64,000 nucleotides of DNA from SAR324 cluster bacterium (GCA_028281495.1 JANQJU010000001.1:62001-126000); one strand, 5' to 3'; shown: positions 26,076 through 35,052, counted from the first letter of the stretch. The notes: a model not told the origin generated them from the letters alone. Program-made: numbers and translations.

Positions 26076-27905
26076 TCAGGTTTCTTGAGCTTCTGCTGAA
26101 GCTGCTTTCTCAGATGGAGTTGAAGCATCGGTGCTATGGACTGAGGCGGTTAACCCATTGAGATTTCCACCGGTTAACCCCAATTCGCTCATCAACGAAT
26201 CGAGCAACGGGGCTTGCCCACGATAACGCAACGCACTGTTCACCAATTGATCGGCCAAGCTTCCATTGTGAGACGGGTTCTCCGATGAACCACTTCCCAA
26301 TGCTCCGTTTCCTAAGCCGTCTACTTGTAAAATTTTGATACCGTCAATTTGTTCCATTGGCTTCACGCTTTCGCGGATGATTTCAGGCAATTTTTCGATC
26401 AATGCGATCCGCAATTGCATCGCGATTTGTTCTGCTGCAAGAATATTGCTGGCTTCATTGATCGCTCGCTTCCCTTCGGCTTCCACCGCGTATCGTTGTT
26501 TTGCTGCTTCGGATCGAACTTTTTCTGCTTCGGCATCCCCTTCCGCAGAAATTTTCACTTTGGCGGCTTCGGCTTCAGCCAAGGTGGTGATGGCCGTGGC
26601 TTGATCGTCAGCCGCTTGTTTTTCCGCATCTGCTGCGATTTTCACACCGATCGCTTCGCGTTCTGCCTCTTTAGAGGCTTCTACCAATTCCACTTGCTTT
26701 TGGCGTTCCGCTTGTTCCTTTTCGCGGGCAGTCGTGACCGCTTCTTCCGCTTTCACCGCTTCGGCTCGGGCTAAATCGGCTTGGGCTTGGGCTTCCGATT
26801 GTTCTTTCGATTTCATGGCAATGGCGATGGCCCGATCTTGTTCAGAAAGTTCCACCAGTTTTTGTTTTTCAATCGTCGCCATTTCAATCGACTTGTTTTT
26901 CTGGATTTCAGTTTCTTGAAGGAGTTTGTCTTTCTTAATACTCTCCTCTTCTACCGCTTTTTCCGATTGAATACGCGCTTGATCCACTTGTTGCTTGGCT
27001 GCAATTTCAGCCTCTTGGGCTTCCTGCTGCTTGTTTGCATTTTGCTGCGAAATCTCGGCTTGCTGCTGCGCACGACGCATCGACACTTCCTGCTCTTGAC
27101 TCAAGCGTGCATATTCGATTTCTCGCTGCTGTTCAAACTTGGCTTCTTGTTCTTGCTTCTCGATTTCGAGCTTCAACCGTTCTGCTTCCAAGTTTTTTTG
27201 CTGAATTTGAACTTGGGTGTCTTGCTCAATATCGTTCCTTTCTTTTCGGCGTGACTCGATTTGTTGAGTCAAGACTGTCAAGCCTTGAGCATCGAACGCA
27301 TTTTCTGGATTCAAGTGTTCCAACTTTGTTTGATCCAGGGATGTCAAGGATACGGTTTCCAGTTCCAAACCATTTTTGAGCAAGTCCTCCGACACCGCGA
27401 TTTGCACCTTCTGAACAAAATCAGATCGCTTCTCATGCAGTTCTTCCATTGCCATTTCGGCCGCAACCGAACGGAGCGAATCCACAAATTTGCCTTCGAC
27501 CAAATCTTTCAAGGCATCCGGGTCCATGGTGCGATGTCCCAAAGTTTGGGCAGCGTCTCCAATCGCTTCAACAACCGGTTTCACGCGAACGTAAAATTCG
27601 GCCTGAACATCGATCCGCATCCGATCTTTCGTAATCAAAGCCTGTTGGTCGGAACGTTGAACTTCCAAGCGCAAGGTATTCATGTTCACCGGAATGATTT
27701 CATGCACAACCGGCAAAACCAGCGCACCGCCATTCATGATGACCTTTTGACCACCCAAACCTGTCCGGACAAATGAGACTTCTTTAGAAGCCCGTCGATA
27801 CAAACGCGCAAAAATCAGGCCAATGATTAATAAGCCAAACAGCGCGAAACTTACCATCATGATGATTGGTAAGGCATTCATTAAAAATTCATTATTCATT
27901 TCCAT
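26076..27905 (-). CDS. yqiK: Flotillin family protein (YqiK-like)
   Basis: Membrane-anchored SPFH/flotillin protein (609 aa) that scaffolds ordered membrane microdomains. An N-terminal membrane helix (about 12-35) is followed by the SPFH domain (VRTGLGGQKVIMNGGALVLP). Next comes a very long Glu/Ala/Lys-rich coiled coil with repeated AEAEK-type heptads (about 225-500). A C-terminal assembly region (LIEKLPEIIRESVKPMEQID) ends in a Gly/Ser-rich tail. The upstream gene encodes a YqiJ/NfeD-like OB-fold membrane protein, the usual partner of flotillins. AAGGAGG precedes the start. The coiled coil produces long meaningless frames on the opposite strand. Confidence 0.93.
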   Translation of the reverse strand: MEMNNEFLMNALPIIMMVSFALFGLLIIGLIFARLYRRASKEVSFVRTGLGGQKVIMNGGALVLPVVHEIIPVNMNTLRLEVQRSDQQALITKDRMRIDVQAEFYVRVKPVVEAIGDAAQTLGHRTMDPDALKDLVEGKFVDSLRSVAAEMAMEELHEKRSDFVQKVQIAVSEDLLKNGLELETVSLTSLDQTKLEHLNPENAFDAQGLTVLTQQIESRRKERNDIEQDTQVQIQQKNLEAERLKLEIEKQEQEAKFEQQREIEYARLSQEQEVSMRRAQQQAEISQQNANKQQEAQEAEIAAKQQVDQARIQSEKAVEEESIKKDKLLQETEIQKNKSIEMATIEKQKLVELSEQDRAIAIAMKSKEQSEAQAQADLARAEAVKAEEAVTTAREKEQAERQKQVELVEASKEAEREAIGVKIAADAEKQAADDQATAITTLAEAEAAKVKISAEGDAEAEKVRSEAAKQRYAVEAEGKRAINEASNILAAEQIAMQLRIALIEKLPEIIRESVKPMEQIDGIKILQVDGLGNGALGSGSSENPSHNGSLADQLVNSALRYRGQAPLLDSLMSELGLTGGNLNGLTASVHSTDASTPSEKAASAEAQET

Positions 27906-27969
27906 AAGTCCTCCTTAATTAATGAATGGTTACTATCGAATGAATCTCAATTTGTAGGGTATTCACGTT

Positions 27970-28644
27970 TCACTCAAACCGAACCCCTTTAAACCATGCG
28001 CCGGATTGTTCCACCAAAACCACTGTCTCTCCCGTCTCAAAGGTTTGACCGGCTTCGCTCGGTTCGACTAAAACGTAGTGGGTTTTTCCATGTTCATCCT
28101 GGAGCTTCGCTTGAGCTGGTTTGCCTAGCTCCGCTTTTCCCAAGGTGATCACCGCGGTCTTGCCAACAAGATCTTGCTGCGAAATTGCAGACGTTTGGTC
28201 TTGAAAAAGTCGACCGAGCGGCTTCCCCACAACATGTAACAAAGGCAATGTTCCCAAAAACGCAGGAACCGATGCCAGCCCTCCAGAAAGAAACGTCCCG
28301 TTGAACTTCACCATCAACATTTGGACGATCAATCCTAGACTTCCGAACCCTAATAAGGCCATGACAAGCCAGACCAATGTGGGCACATGCCCGATGCTCA
28401 ACCAATCGAAGAATGTGGCTAAAAATGAGGAATGCCCCCCTCCTATATCCGCAGCATCAGTACTCAGGTCCGTGTCGGCACTGAGATCCACATCAGTATC
28501 GAAATCCGGCAACAGGTCATCTAAAGGCCCCGACGCGCTGAACCCCATCAAAAGTCCTACGACTTCCATCAATCCCAACGCGCACATCAACCCCAACGCT
28601 ACACTGAAGGGGAGATTCGATGGTGCTAATAAAAATTCCAACAT
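27970..28644 (-). CDS. yqiJ: YqiJ/NfeD-like membrane protein with OB-fold
   Basis: Integral membrane protein (224 aa). Hydrophobic segments lie near residues 10-33, 80-110 and 120-145. They are followed by a soluble C-terminal OB-like domain (LVGKTAVITLGKAELGKPAQ, FETGETVVLVEQSGAWFKG), which matches the YqiJ/NfeD architecture. An acidic loop (DDLLPDFDTDVDLSADTD) separates the first helices. It is encoded 64 bp before a flotillin with the same orientation; such pairs act together in membrane-domain integrity. AAAGGAGGG precedes the ATG. Two GTACATAGTAC elements upstream may control the operon. Confidence 0.85.
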   Translation of the reverse strand: MLEFLLAPSNLPFSVALGLMCALGLMEVVGLLMGFSASGPLDDLLPDFDTDVDLSADTDLSTDAADIGGGHSSFLATFFDWLSIGHVPTLVWLVMALLGFGSLGLIVQMLMVKFNGTFLSGGLASVPAFLGTLPLLHVVGKPLGRLFQDQTSAISQQDLVGKTAVITLGKAELGKPAQAKLQDEHGKTHYVLVEPSEAGQTFETGETVVLVEQSGAWFKGVRFE

Positions 28645-28943
28645 GAGCGGCCCTCCTTTAGTGACAAAGTTTTGAAAAAAGACTCTTCAAAAGAGTCGAT
28701 TCAAAATTTAAGTACATAGTACAATAAAATATAAAATATTTCAAATAAAAACGTACATAGTACAGGAAAATTAAATTCTGAATTGAACTCAAATTCACGT
28801 TAGAAACGCTTCATCGGATGCAAACCCTGGTAGTGATCGTTTCAGTAGCGTGTCCCAAGCCTTGTTTTCTGAAGTGGTCAATTTTGGAAAGATCGCATTA
28901 TGTGCTATCGTACAGTCATCAACTTTCAAACGGAGGAACCAAA
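28645..28943. promoter_or_regulatory. Upstream region of the YqiJ-flotillin operon with paired GTACATAGTAC sites
   Basis: GTACATAGTAC occurs at 28712-28722 and again at 28753-28763. The copies are 41 bp apart, about four helical turns, so a protein could bind both on one DNA face. A perfect 7-bp hairpin (GACTCTT/AAGAGTC, 28681-28697) lies closer to the yqiJ start in the presumed leader. No gene is visible in the stretch. Confidence 0.5.
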
Positions 28944-29075
28944 ATGGAAATCGTTGAAAATGACCTAGCCCAATTAGAACAGCGTTTGCTCAAGACGATC
29001 CGCAGCGAGATGATAATAAAAGTTCGTGAGGAGGTAGAACGCTCTATCGTTGTAAAACTTGGGAGTGAAGATTGA
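28944..29075 (+). CDS. Short helical protein, probably the head of a decayed coiled-coil gene
   Basis: A 43-codon frame starts at an ATG with GGAGG seven bases upstream and encodes MEIVENDLAQLEQRLLKTIR and so on, entirely helix-forming and charged. It stops at 29075. Downstream, other frames continue in the same style: 29135-29233 encodes MDSMNGKMDSMNDKMTIMVK and ends KNTKKE-like, with 21-bp direct repeats. Together they look like a small gene for a heptad-repeat protein broken by a frameshift. The first part might still be expressed because its ribosome site is strong. No function can be given. Confidence 0.4.
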   Translation: MEIVENDLAQLEQRLLKTIRSEMIIKVREEVERSIVVKLGSED

Positions 29076-29133
29076 GGAGAGTACGGACCGTATCATCCGC
29101 GTCAGCAATCTGAATACCGACAAGATCCTTAAG

Positions 29134-29175
29134 AATGGATTCGATGAATGGCAAAATGGATTCGATGAATGACAA
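29134..29175 (+). repeat. 21-bp tandem repeat (two copies)
   Basis: AATGGATTCGATGAATGGCAA (29134-29154) is repeated with one change at 29155-29175. Read in one frame it encodes the heptad-like unit DSMN(G/D)KM. It sits in the downstream part of the probable decayed coiled-coil gene that starts at 28944. Confidence 0.7.
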
Positions 29176-29277
29176 AATGACCATAATGGTCAAAGTCCTT
29201 TATCAGATTGCAGAGAATACCAAGAAGGAGTGACTGGTTCGCTATAAACATGGACCAAAAGCATATTCAAAATGGAC

Positions 29278-30840
29278 TCAAAATGAGTAAGTCAAATCAG
29301 CAAACAGGCGGTCGTTGTCAGCGTTGGCCTGGAACGTCGCGATTTCTCCTGGTTGGTAAAACACAGCCCCACCTTCTAAGGTCAATCCATCCCATACGTC
29401 GTAACTGGCCGAGACCCGTTGCAATCCTCCCTCTTCTCCATATTGGCCGTAGGTGAAAGCCAAACCTTGAAGAGTCAAACGGTCGTTGAGGTAGTCGCCT
29501 TGGAAGGAAAAAACTGTAACAAGCGAAATTTCTTGAGCGTTGTCGGGGGATCTTTTCAAACGACTGTCAAACTCCACAAGTCTCCGTTGAACATGCTCAA
29601 TCCCCAAAGTGGTGTTAGGCAACCCACTGTATTCAACTGCTCCTAAAACATCCCATCGATTTTTGGTTTCGCCGTCTTTGAAATTAGAAAATTCCAACCC
29701 TTGGGTGTGTGCTGTCTCGAATGACAGTAGCCAACTCCCGTACACTCCGGTGACACTGCCTCCCCAGAGCTGTAACCGACTGCGTTGTCGTTCGAGTTTC
29801 GAGGCAAATCCTTGAGGAGCGACCCTTAGCTGGGTTTGTCTGATATGGGGTTGATCATCAAAAATATCGGCAGCATAAAATCCGACATCCCATCCGGTGA
29901 ATTCTCCTTTGAGACGCAGTGCGTACTCGGTATTGTCTCCTCCATCTGGAAGATTTTCTTCCGGGGGCAGTTTGAAATCGAATGGGTAAAATTCTGCCCC
30001 AAAAGTTGGAGTTTTGTCGAATCGCAGCTCAGGAATTACCAATCCCGTCACCGACCAATCCCCCCAAAAATAATCGATCCGTGCCATGGTGACCGGTAGG
30101 CGCAAATCTTCCAAATCGACCAATCCAGGTTCGCGTTGGTCCAAAGGATTGACCACATCCACAACACGCAATTGATTTGCGACTCCCCATACAATAATCT
30201 GCCGTCCCACTTTGAAATCGAGATCGGACCGGATTGCCCCCAACAAATACACTTCGCGAGCTTCCACTTCCGTTTCGTATTCATTAAGGGTCTCTTGAGT
30301 ATAGCGATCCCGATCTTTCAAAGGGTAGGCTGCGTCATAAAATGCACTACCACTTGCGAAGAATTCCCAGGAATCCGACAAGTCACCCGACACTTCCAAA
30401 ATGAGCTTGGATCGCACACGATTGAACCCTCGATAGTCTGGTTCGTCGTCCGATTTAGGGCGTGGAGCATCCCACCGGTAAGAAAGGCCCAAACCAACAC
30501 TACCTTGCCAATGCCAATTTGATGCTTCTTTGTCACCAAATCCACTTTCGTCTCCAAATCCACTTTCGTTTCCAAATCCATCTTCGTCCTCAAATCCATT
30601 CTCTTCGATAAACCCGGCTTCAAAGTCGTCCTCAAATCCATTCTCTTCGATAAACCCGGCTTCAAAGTCGGCTGGAAATCCATTGTTAGAGGTTTCCTCA
30701 AAACCGTTATCTATGCCTTCAGGAAAATCGGATTCTGTAATGTCGCCCCCTCCTGGGTCTTGGGCGTTGAGAGATAGTGGAACAGAAAGCAGCAAACCAA
30801 GAAGCAAACCGATCACGAAACTCATTCGTCTTATGTTCAT
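29278..30840 (-). CDS. Outer-membrane barrel protein of an RND export operon (DUF1302-like)
   Basis: A 520-residue exported protein. A signal peptide (about 1-26, cleaved near LNA) is followed by an unusual acidic segment of about 70 residues built from repeats such as NGFEDD, AGFIEE and FGDES. The C-terminal 400 residues alternate in amphipathic strands (WEFFASGSAFYDAAYP, YALRLKGEFTGWDVGFYAAD) and end in Phe (ADLTYSF), as barrel proteins do. The segment VGRQIIVWGVANQLRVVDVV resembles DUF1302 proteins found beside RND exporters and LolA-like proteins. It is the last gene of the MarR-controlled operon. The repeats include a perfect 42-bp tandem duplication. GGAGG precedes the start. Confidence 0.75.
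   Translation of the reverse strand: MNIRRMSFVIGLLLGLLLSVPLSLNAQDPGGGDITESDFPEGIDNGFEETSNNGFPADFEAGFIEENGFEDDFEAGFIEENGFEDEDGFGNESGFGDESGFGDKEASNWHWQGSVGLGLSYRWDAPRPKSDDEPDYRGFNRVRSKLILEVSGDLSDSWEFFASGSAFYDAAYPLKDRDRYTQETLNEYETEVEAREVYLLGAIRSDLDFKVGRQIIVWGVANQLRVVDVVNPLDQREPGLVDLEDLRLPVTMARIDYFWGDWSVTGLVIPELRFDKTPTFGAEFYPFDFKLPPEENLPDGGDNTEYALRLKGEFTGWDVGFYAADIFDDQPHIRQTQLRVAPQGFASKLERQRSRLQLWGGSVTGVYGSWLLSFETAHTQGLEFSNFKDGETKNRWDVLGAVEYSGLPNTTLGIEHVQRRLVEFDSRLKRSPDNAQEISLVTVFSFQGDYLNDRLTLQGLAFTYGQYGEEGGLQRVSASYDVWDGLTLEGGAVFYQPGEIATFQANADNDRLFADLTYSF
30586..30669 (-). repeat. Perfect 42-bp tandem duplication in an acidic repeat region
   Basis: 30586-30627 and 30628-30669 are identical over all 42 bases, encoding two copies of a 14-residue unit containing ENGFEDDFEAGFIE. 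Just beside it (about 30534-30587) are three near-identical 18-bp units encoding GFGDES-like hexapeptides. The exact identity suggests recent slippage or expansion. Confidence 0.85.
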
Positions 30841-30878
30841 AATAACCTCCGGTGTATAGAATCTTGGGTCCTGTGGCT

Positions 30879-31769
30879 TTACAAACCTTTTTCGAGCCGT
30901 CGGGTGGTGAACAAAGAATCTTCAAGCTCTTGATTGAACCGCATGTTGTGTTGACGAATGATGGTCTTATGAAGCGTTGTTTTTCCACGTTTGGTGGTCA
31001 TATGCGTTTCAGTAGCGACCCAGATGCCATCGATTTGCTTCAATTGGATCACATCGAGATATTTCCTTTTCTTACCGCCGTCGAGAAAATGGATGGCACG
31101 AACCACAACAAAGTTATCTTTCCGTACATATAAGATCGATTTGGTGTAACCGGTCTCCTCAATCACGTCCTGACTCACTGGGGTTCGGCCGATGACCCAT
31201 ATCGGATGTCCCCGCACTTCCGATTCTTTAAGCAACTGAAATTTATAATCTTCTAGGTTGGGTTTGGTCATATCGGAATAACTGAAATCTGATCCCATGA
31301 AGCTGCCAGTTTTGTCTCCTGTGGCAATACGTTTCACTTTCCGCAGGGCAGGTAAGTACAGCCATTGATCGTCATCAGCTTCAGGTGCATCGTAATCAAA
31401 CGTCAGGAAACCCGTGTCTCGCACATCAGCCGGTTCCATAAACAGCATGACGCTTTGGGTATCTTCCCCTTGATCTCGACCAAAGGAACGAATCTTTCGC
31501 ACTCGGCGATTTCCCGATTTATCGATTAGCACCATTTCCATTTCAGCGATTGAGCGGTCGCCATCGTCCCGTGCATCCACTTTTTCCATGATTTCGTTAG
31601 CTGAAAGTGCCCAAACTGTAGAAACTCCAAGCACCAAACCCAACACAAGCCCCACTGTAATTTGTAGGGCTTTGTTCACGATCATTCGTGTCCGATGCCA
31701 TGTCTTATTTCTTGACGCATAGGGGGTGCGGTCCATATCAAAATTTACGGTGTGAGTTGTTGTTTTCAT
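30879..31769 (-). CDS. Outer membrane lipoprotein-sorting (LolA-like) protein
   Basis: A 296-residue exported protein. An N-terminal polar lead of about 28 residues is followed by a hydrophobic signal segment (ALQITVGLVLGLVLGVSTVWA). The mature domain starts ANEIMEKVDARDDGDRSIAE, then continues with YLPALRKVKRIA, GSFMGSDFSYSDM and the later KSILYVRKDNFVVV. This is the signature of the LolA-like 'outer membrane lipoprotein-sorting protein' family that accompanies MMPL/RND exporters. It presumably carries a lipidic substrate between the RND protein and the outer membrane. The start has AGGAGG four bases upstream. It lies 46 bp after the RND gene in the same operon. Confidence 0.87.
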   Translation of the reverse strand: MKTTTHTVNFDMDRTPYASRNKTWHRTRMIVNKALQITVGLVLGLVLGVSTVWALSANEIMEKVDARDDGDRSIAEMEMVLIDKSGNRRVRKIRSFGRDQGEDTQSVMLFMEPADVRDTGFLTFDYDAPEADDDQWLYLPALRKVKRIATGDKTGSFMGSDFSYSDMTKPNLEDYKFQLLKESEVRGHPIWVIGRTPVSQDVIEETGYTKSILYVRKDNFVVVRAIHFLDGGKKRKYLDVIQLKQIDGIWVATETHMTTKRGKTTLHKTIIRQHNMRFNQELEDSLFTTRRLEKGL

Positions 31770-31815
31770 AAGACCTCCTGAATGAAGGAATGGGGGTTTA
31801 TTGAAGTCTCTGAAG

Positions 31816-34398
31816 CTAAGCGATTTTGCGCTGTGGAGACTCCTGGGCTTTAGAAAGTTTACGATACGCGACTGTCATCAAAGCGGGTGCGAGCAAAATG
31901 TCGCTCAACAGTGCCATCACGATGGCAAATGCCGTCAGCAGCCCGAAATTCGTCAAGTTGTTCATCGAAGACAGAGTGAGATTCAGGAAACCAGAAGCCA
32001 ACACCAAGCTGGTGAATAACATGGCGCGTCCTGTGGTTTGCAAGGTGTGGTGGATGGCTTCGAAGCTGCTCCCCGTCTCTTGAAAGTAGCGTCGGAAGTT
32101 GTGCATGAAGTGAATGGTGTCATCCACAGCCAGCCCAATGGCAATGCTCCCTATCAGCAGTGTGAACATATCCAATGGGATATCGAGCAGTCCCATCAAA
32201 CCTAACGTCACAAAGATAGGAAACAGATTGGGAATCATGCTCAATAGCCCCGCGCGCCATTCGCCAATCAATAGGATCATGAGCAATGTAATGACCACAG
32301 AAGCAATGAGATAACTTTCTACGGTGCTGATCATTACGGCATTGATCGTGCGGGAAAGTAAGATCAGCAGCCCGGTGAAAGTCAGTTCGACATCTTCAGG
32401 AAACAGCTCAGTGATGCGAGTTTCCATAGTATTAAAAAACTGGAGATAAGACACCGAATCCACAAACGGGACTTTGGCAGTCAACCGCGCTTGAGAATAT
32501 TGTGTGTCCACCACCTCTTCCAAATCTTCAGCACTGCTGTTGGAAAACAAAAAGATCTCTTGTGCAATCACCTGGGCATCATCTGGCACCACATAAAACT
32601 CAGGCTGATCTTCATTTAAAGCTCGGTGGATTTCTTTCACTATGTCTGAAAGGGAAGTCGTTTGGCCGACAAAAACAAACTCATCGTTGTAGGCCTTCAG
32701 TTCCTCTCCGGCCTTCTGCAACCCCATGAGAATATTGGGATCGTACAAACCATTGGCGCGATGTGTATCGACAACCACTTCCAAAGACACAGAGCCTTTC
32801 ATTCGGTGATCAATCTGTGCCGTTGCTTGTTTTGTGGGAGAAGAATCGGGGAACCATGCGAGGATGTTGTGAGAAAAATGCAGCTGCGAGATTGAAGCCA
32901 CACTCAAAACAAAAATCAATGCCGCCCCCACAATCACGGTCGACGGTCTTTTTGCTGCAAAATCGCCACAATGGGTCAAAAATCGATCCAACCACAATTG
33001 TAGGCGATTTTCCGATGATGAAGATTTGTTTTCACGAGGTGTGGCGAACGTATTGGAATTCGACTCTTCATTGACTGTCCCGTTTGAAGCCAGGGCCAAT
33101 GACTGTGGCTTTGGTTTCAAGGGCATCAATAGGATCAAAGAGGGCAGTGCAATCAGGGTGTAGGCAAGGGCCACCAAAACACCCGTAGATGCAAAGATTC
33201 CCAAAGCTGCCAAAGGGGCGAGTTCTGCTCCTGCAAAAGAAATCAATCCCCCCGAAGTAGTAAGACTGGTCATGACAATGGGCAAACCGGAATGGCCTAG
33301 TGCATAAGCTAAAGACTTTTGCTTGGAACGTGTGCGGTCGAAATCCCGGTAAAAAATAGCCATTAAATGAATGGCAGCCCCCACGCAGACCGCCAACAGA
33401 AAAGACGGCAAGATTTGGGTTGGAACCGTGAAAGGAGTACCCGTCCACCCCATGAGTCCGACGGTGGTGAACAAGGAAGCAAACATAATTGCCAATGGTA
33501 TGAGAACTCCAGAAAGACGTCGAAACAGCACAAACAGTAACCCTCCAATAATCACCAAAGCCAACAACATATAACGCGGAAGATCACGCATCAGGCTGGA
33601 TTTGAGGTCGTGAGTGATTATCGGAGACCCTGCAATTTGAATTGGAAAATCCGGGGAATTGTACTTCGCGATCACCTGGCGCACCGCTTTAATCGCGGCT
33701 GCGTTTTCCGCATCGTTCAACAAACGAGGTGCCTGTAATCCGGTTTCTTCGAACCCACTATCCTCAAAAGTAGCCAAATCGACATTGTCAGATTCTGACG
33801 CAAAGTCGTCGAAACCATCAGTTTCGAGATCGTTTTCAGAAAAACCAGACTCTCCAGGATAGACATAGGCTTGCGTGCGAATCACGACACTTGTTGCGGT
33901 GGCATCTTCCGAAATGAGCAGGTTTTGATACAACGGATTGCTGACTGCATAGTCTTGTATCGACTGCCACTCAGATTGAGTCTGCGGCCAGACTTCGAAT
34001 AGATCTTCAACAATCAATTCGTCTTCGTATCCTTTAGTGACACGGCCATTGATCAAGCTAGTGACTTCGTCGACGTAAGGAACTTCGGTTTCCAAATCCC
34101 GGTGTAGTTCGCGCAACGTCGTTAAAAACACCGGGTCAAAAACCTCCTTCGGCGTGATCATGAGAGCAATCAATTCGTCTCTTCCAAATTGTTGACGGAA
34201 TTCGTTGTAGGTCACCAACGTCGGGTCATCCGCATGTAAGAAGGCTTCGTTGGAAGTATCGATCTTTAAAAACCTCACTCCAGATGCAGCAATCATTAAA
34301 ACCAAGAGGCTCAAGAGTAATGCTTTTCCAGCATGGTCACCCAACCAAGAGGCCAAGGCTTCAAATCGATGATCAATGCGTTTTCTCCAAGGAATCAT
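31816..34398 (-). CDS. RND-superfamily (MMPL/hydrophobe-type) exporter
   Basis: Large inner-membrane exporter of the RND superfamily (860 aa from the start at 34398, which has GAGGTG upstream; a start four codons earlier is also possible). Helix 1 (about 25-45) is followed by a big periplasmic loop. A block of five helices (ALVIIGGLLFVLFRRLSGVL and so on), a second periplasmic loop and a second five-helix block follow, including IGSIAIGLAVDDTIHFMHNF with the Asp-Asp pair used in proton coupling. Odd: the first periplasmic loop has an acidic insert of about 40 residues (GESGFSENDLETDGFDDF ... DSGFEETG) like the repeats of the outer-membrane partner. Two probable MarR operators lie upstream. 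Confidence 0.92.
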   Translation of the reverse strand: MIPWRKRIDHRFEALASWLGDHAGKALLLSLLVLMIAASGVRFLKIDTSNEAFLHADDPTLVTYNEFRQQFGRDELIALMITPKEVFDPVFLTTLRELHRDLETEVPYVDEVTSLINGRVTKGYEDELIVEDLFEVWPQTQSEWQSIQDYAVSNPLYQNLLISEDATATSVVIRTQAYVYPGESGFSENDLETDGFDDFASESDNVDLATFEDSGFEETGLQAPRLLNDAENAAAIKAVRQVIAKYNSPDFPIQIAGSPIITHDLKSSLMRDLPRYMLLALVIIGGLLFVLFRRLSGVLIPLAIMFASLFTTVGLMGWTGTPFTVPTQILPSFLLAVCVGAAIHLMAIFYRDFDRTRSKQKSLAYALGHSGLPIVMTSLTTSGGLISFAGAELAPLAALGIFASTGVLVALAYTLIALPSLILLMPLKPKPQSLALASNGTVNEESNSNTFATPRENKSSSSENRLQLWLDRFLTHCGDFAAKRPSTVIVGAALIFVLSVASISQLHFSHNILAWFPDSSPTKQATAQIDHRMKGSVSLEVVVDTHRANGLYDPNILMGLQKAGEELKAYNDEFVFVGQTTSLSDIVKEIHRALNEDQPEFYVVPDDAQVIAQEIFLFSNSSAEDLEEVVDTQYSQARLTAKVPFVDSVSYLQFFNTMETRITELFPEDVELTFTGLLILLSRTINAVMISTVESYLIASVVITLLMILLIGEWRAGLLSMIPNLFPIFVTLGLMGLLDIPLDMFTLLIGSIAIGLAVDDTIHFMHNFRRYFQETGSSFEAIHHTLQTTGRAMLFTSLVLASGFLNLTLSSMNNLTNFGLLTAFAIVMALLSDILLAPALMTVAYRKLSKAQESPQRKIA

Positions 34399-34429
34399 GG
34401 AACACCTCATTTGATAGATTGACTCATAT

Positions 34430-34512
34430 TGTTGCAGTTAATATTATTGATACTGCAACAAATTGATAAAGACTTTACTTATTGTTGTATTGACAATAAT
34501 TGATACTGCAAC
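34430..34512. promoter_or_regulatory. Two MarR-type operators upstream of the RND operon
   Basis: TGTTGCAGT (34430-34438) and ACTGCAACA (34452-34460) are perfect 9-bp arms of an inverted repeat. A second, imperfect one has GTTGTAT (34484-34490) and ATACTGCAAC (34503-34512). Both flank or overlap the promoter region of the exporter operon. They resemble the palindrome before the MarR gene (35053-35079), so the MarR protein probably represses this operon. Confidence 0.6.
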
Positions 34513-34553
34513 TAAATGTTAAAAAATTTTATGTTTGCTAAAGAGAACGCTTT

Positions 34554-35036
34554 TTACAACTCAAACTGATTTTGCATTATTTGTTGCTGGGCTTGTTCAA
34601 TCACATCATGAATCTGCCTGAGCAGTTGATTGATTTCTTCCACTTGAGCAGCTCCTCCAAAGGCTTGTTTCAAAAGAAGCTGTCCGTGGTTGAATGTATG
34701 AACTAGTTTTTCGCGCATTTGTTGACCATCATCTGTTAGCCGCACCAAAAACTTTCGACGATCTTCCGGATCGGCTTCACGGACTACCAAGCCTTTCTTC
34801 GTTAACGTATCAAGCAGCCGTGTGACGTTGGCTTTATCTTTAAACGTGATTTGAGCTAGCTCGGTTTGTGAACGTGACGACTCTCGCTCTAGCTTGAACA
34901 TCAGCAACACCTGTTCTGGAGTGAGATCGACCCCTGACTTTTTCAGCAAAATCTGAAACGTCTGCCGGCCTTTCCAAGCTGCGCGCTGCAACAAGAACCC
35001 CAAGCTATTTTCTGGTTCCAAAATCGGTTCGGTCAT
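34554..35036 (-). CDS. MarR-family transcriptional regulator
   Basis: Winged-helix regulator (160 aa, usual MarR length). The DNA-binding core reads LTPEQVLLMFKLERESSRSQ, then ELAQITFKDKANVTRLLDTLTKKGLVVREAD and the wing DPEDRRKFLVRLTDDG, the diagnostic 'D-x-R-D/E-R' type segment. It is encoded immediately upstream of the RND/LolA-like/outer-membrane operon in the same direction, with operator-like palindromes in front of both units, so it is probably the local repressor responding to a lipophilic or phenolic compound. A Shine-Dalgarno GAGGAA precedes the start. Confidence 0.92.
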   Translation of the reverse strand: MTEPILEPENSLGFLLQRAAWKGRQTFQILLKKSGVDLTPEQVLLMFKLERESSRSQTELAQITFKDKANVTRLLDTLTKKGLVVREADPEDRRKFLVRLTDDGQQMREKLVHTFNHGQLLLKQAFGGAAQVEEINQLLRQIHDVIEQAQQQIMQNQFEL

Positions 35037-35052
35037 AATTCCTCTATTTTCA

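Noticed and set aside
26335..27776. Several long plus-strand frames opposite the flotillin gene
   Set aside because: They are Phe/Arg-rich mirror products of the repetitive Glu/Ala-rich coiled coil on the other strand and have no ribosome sites or domains.
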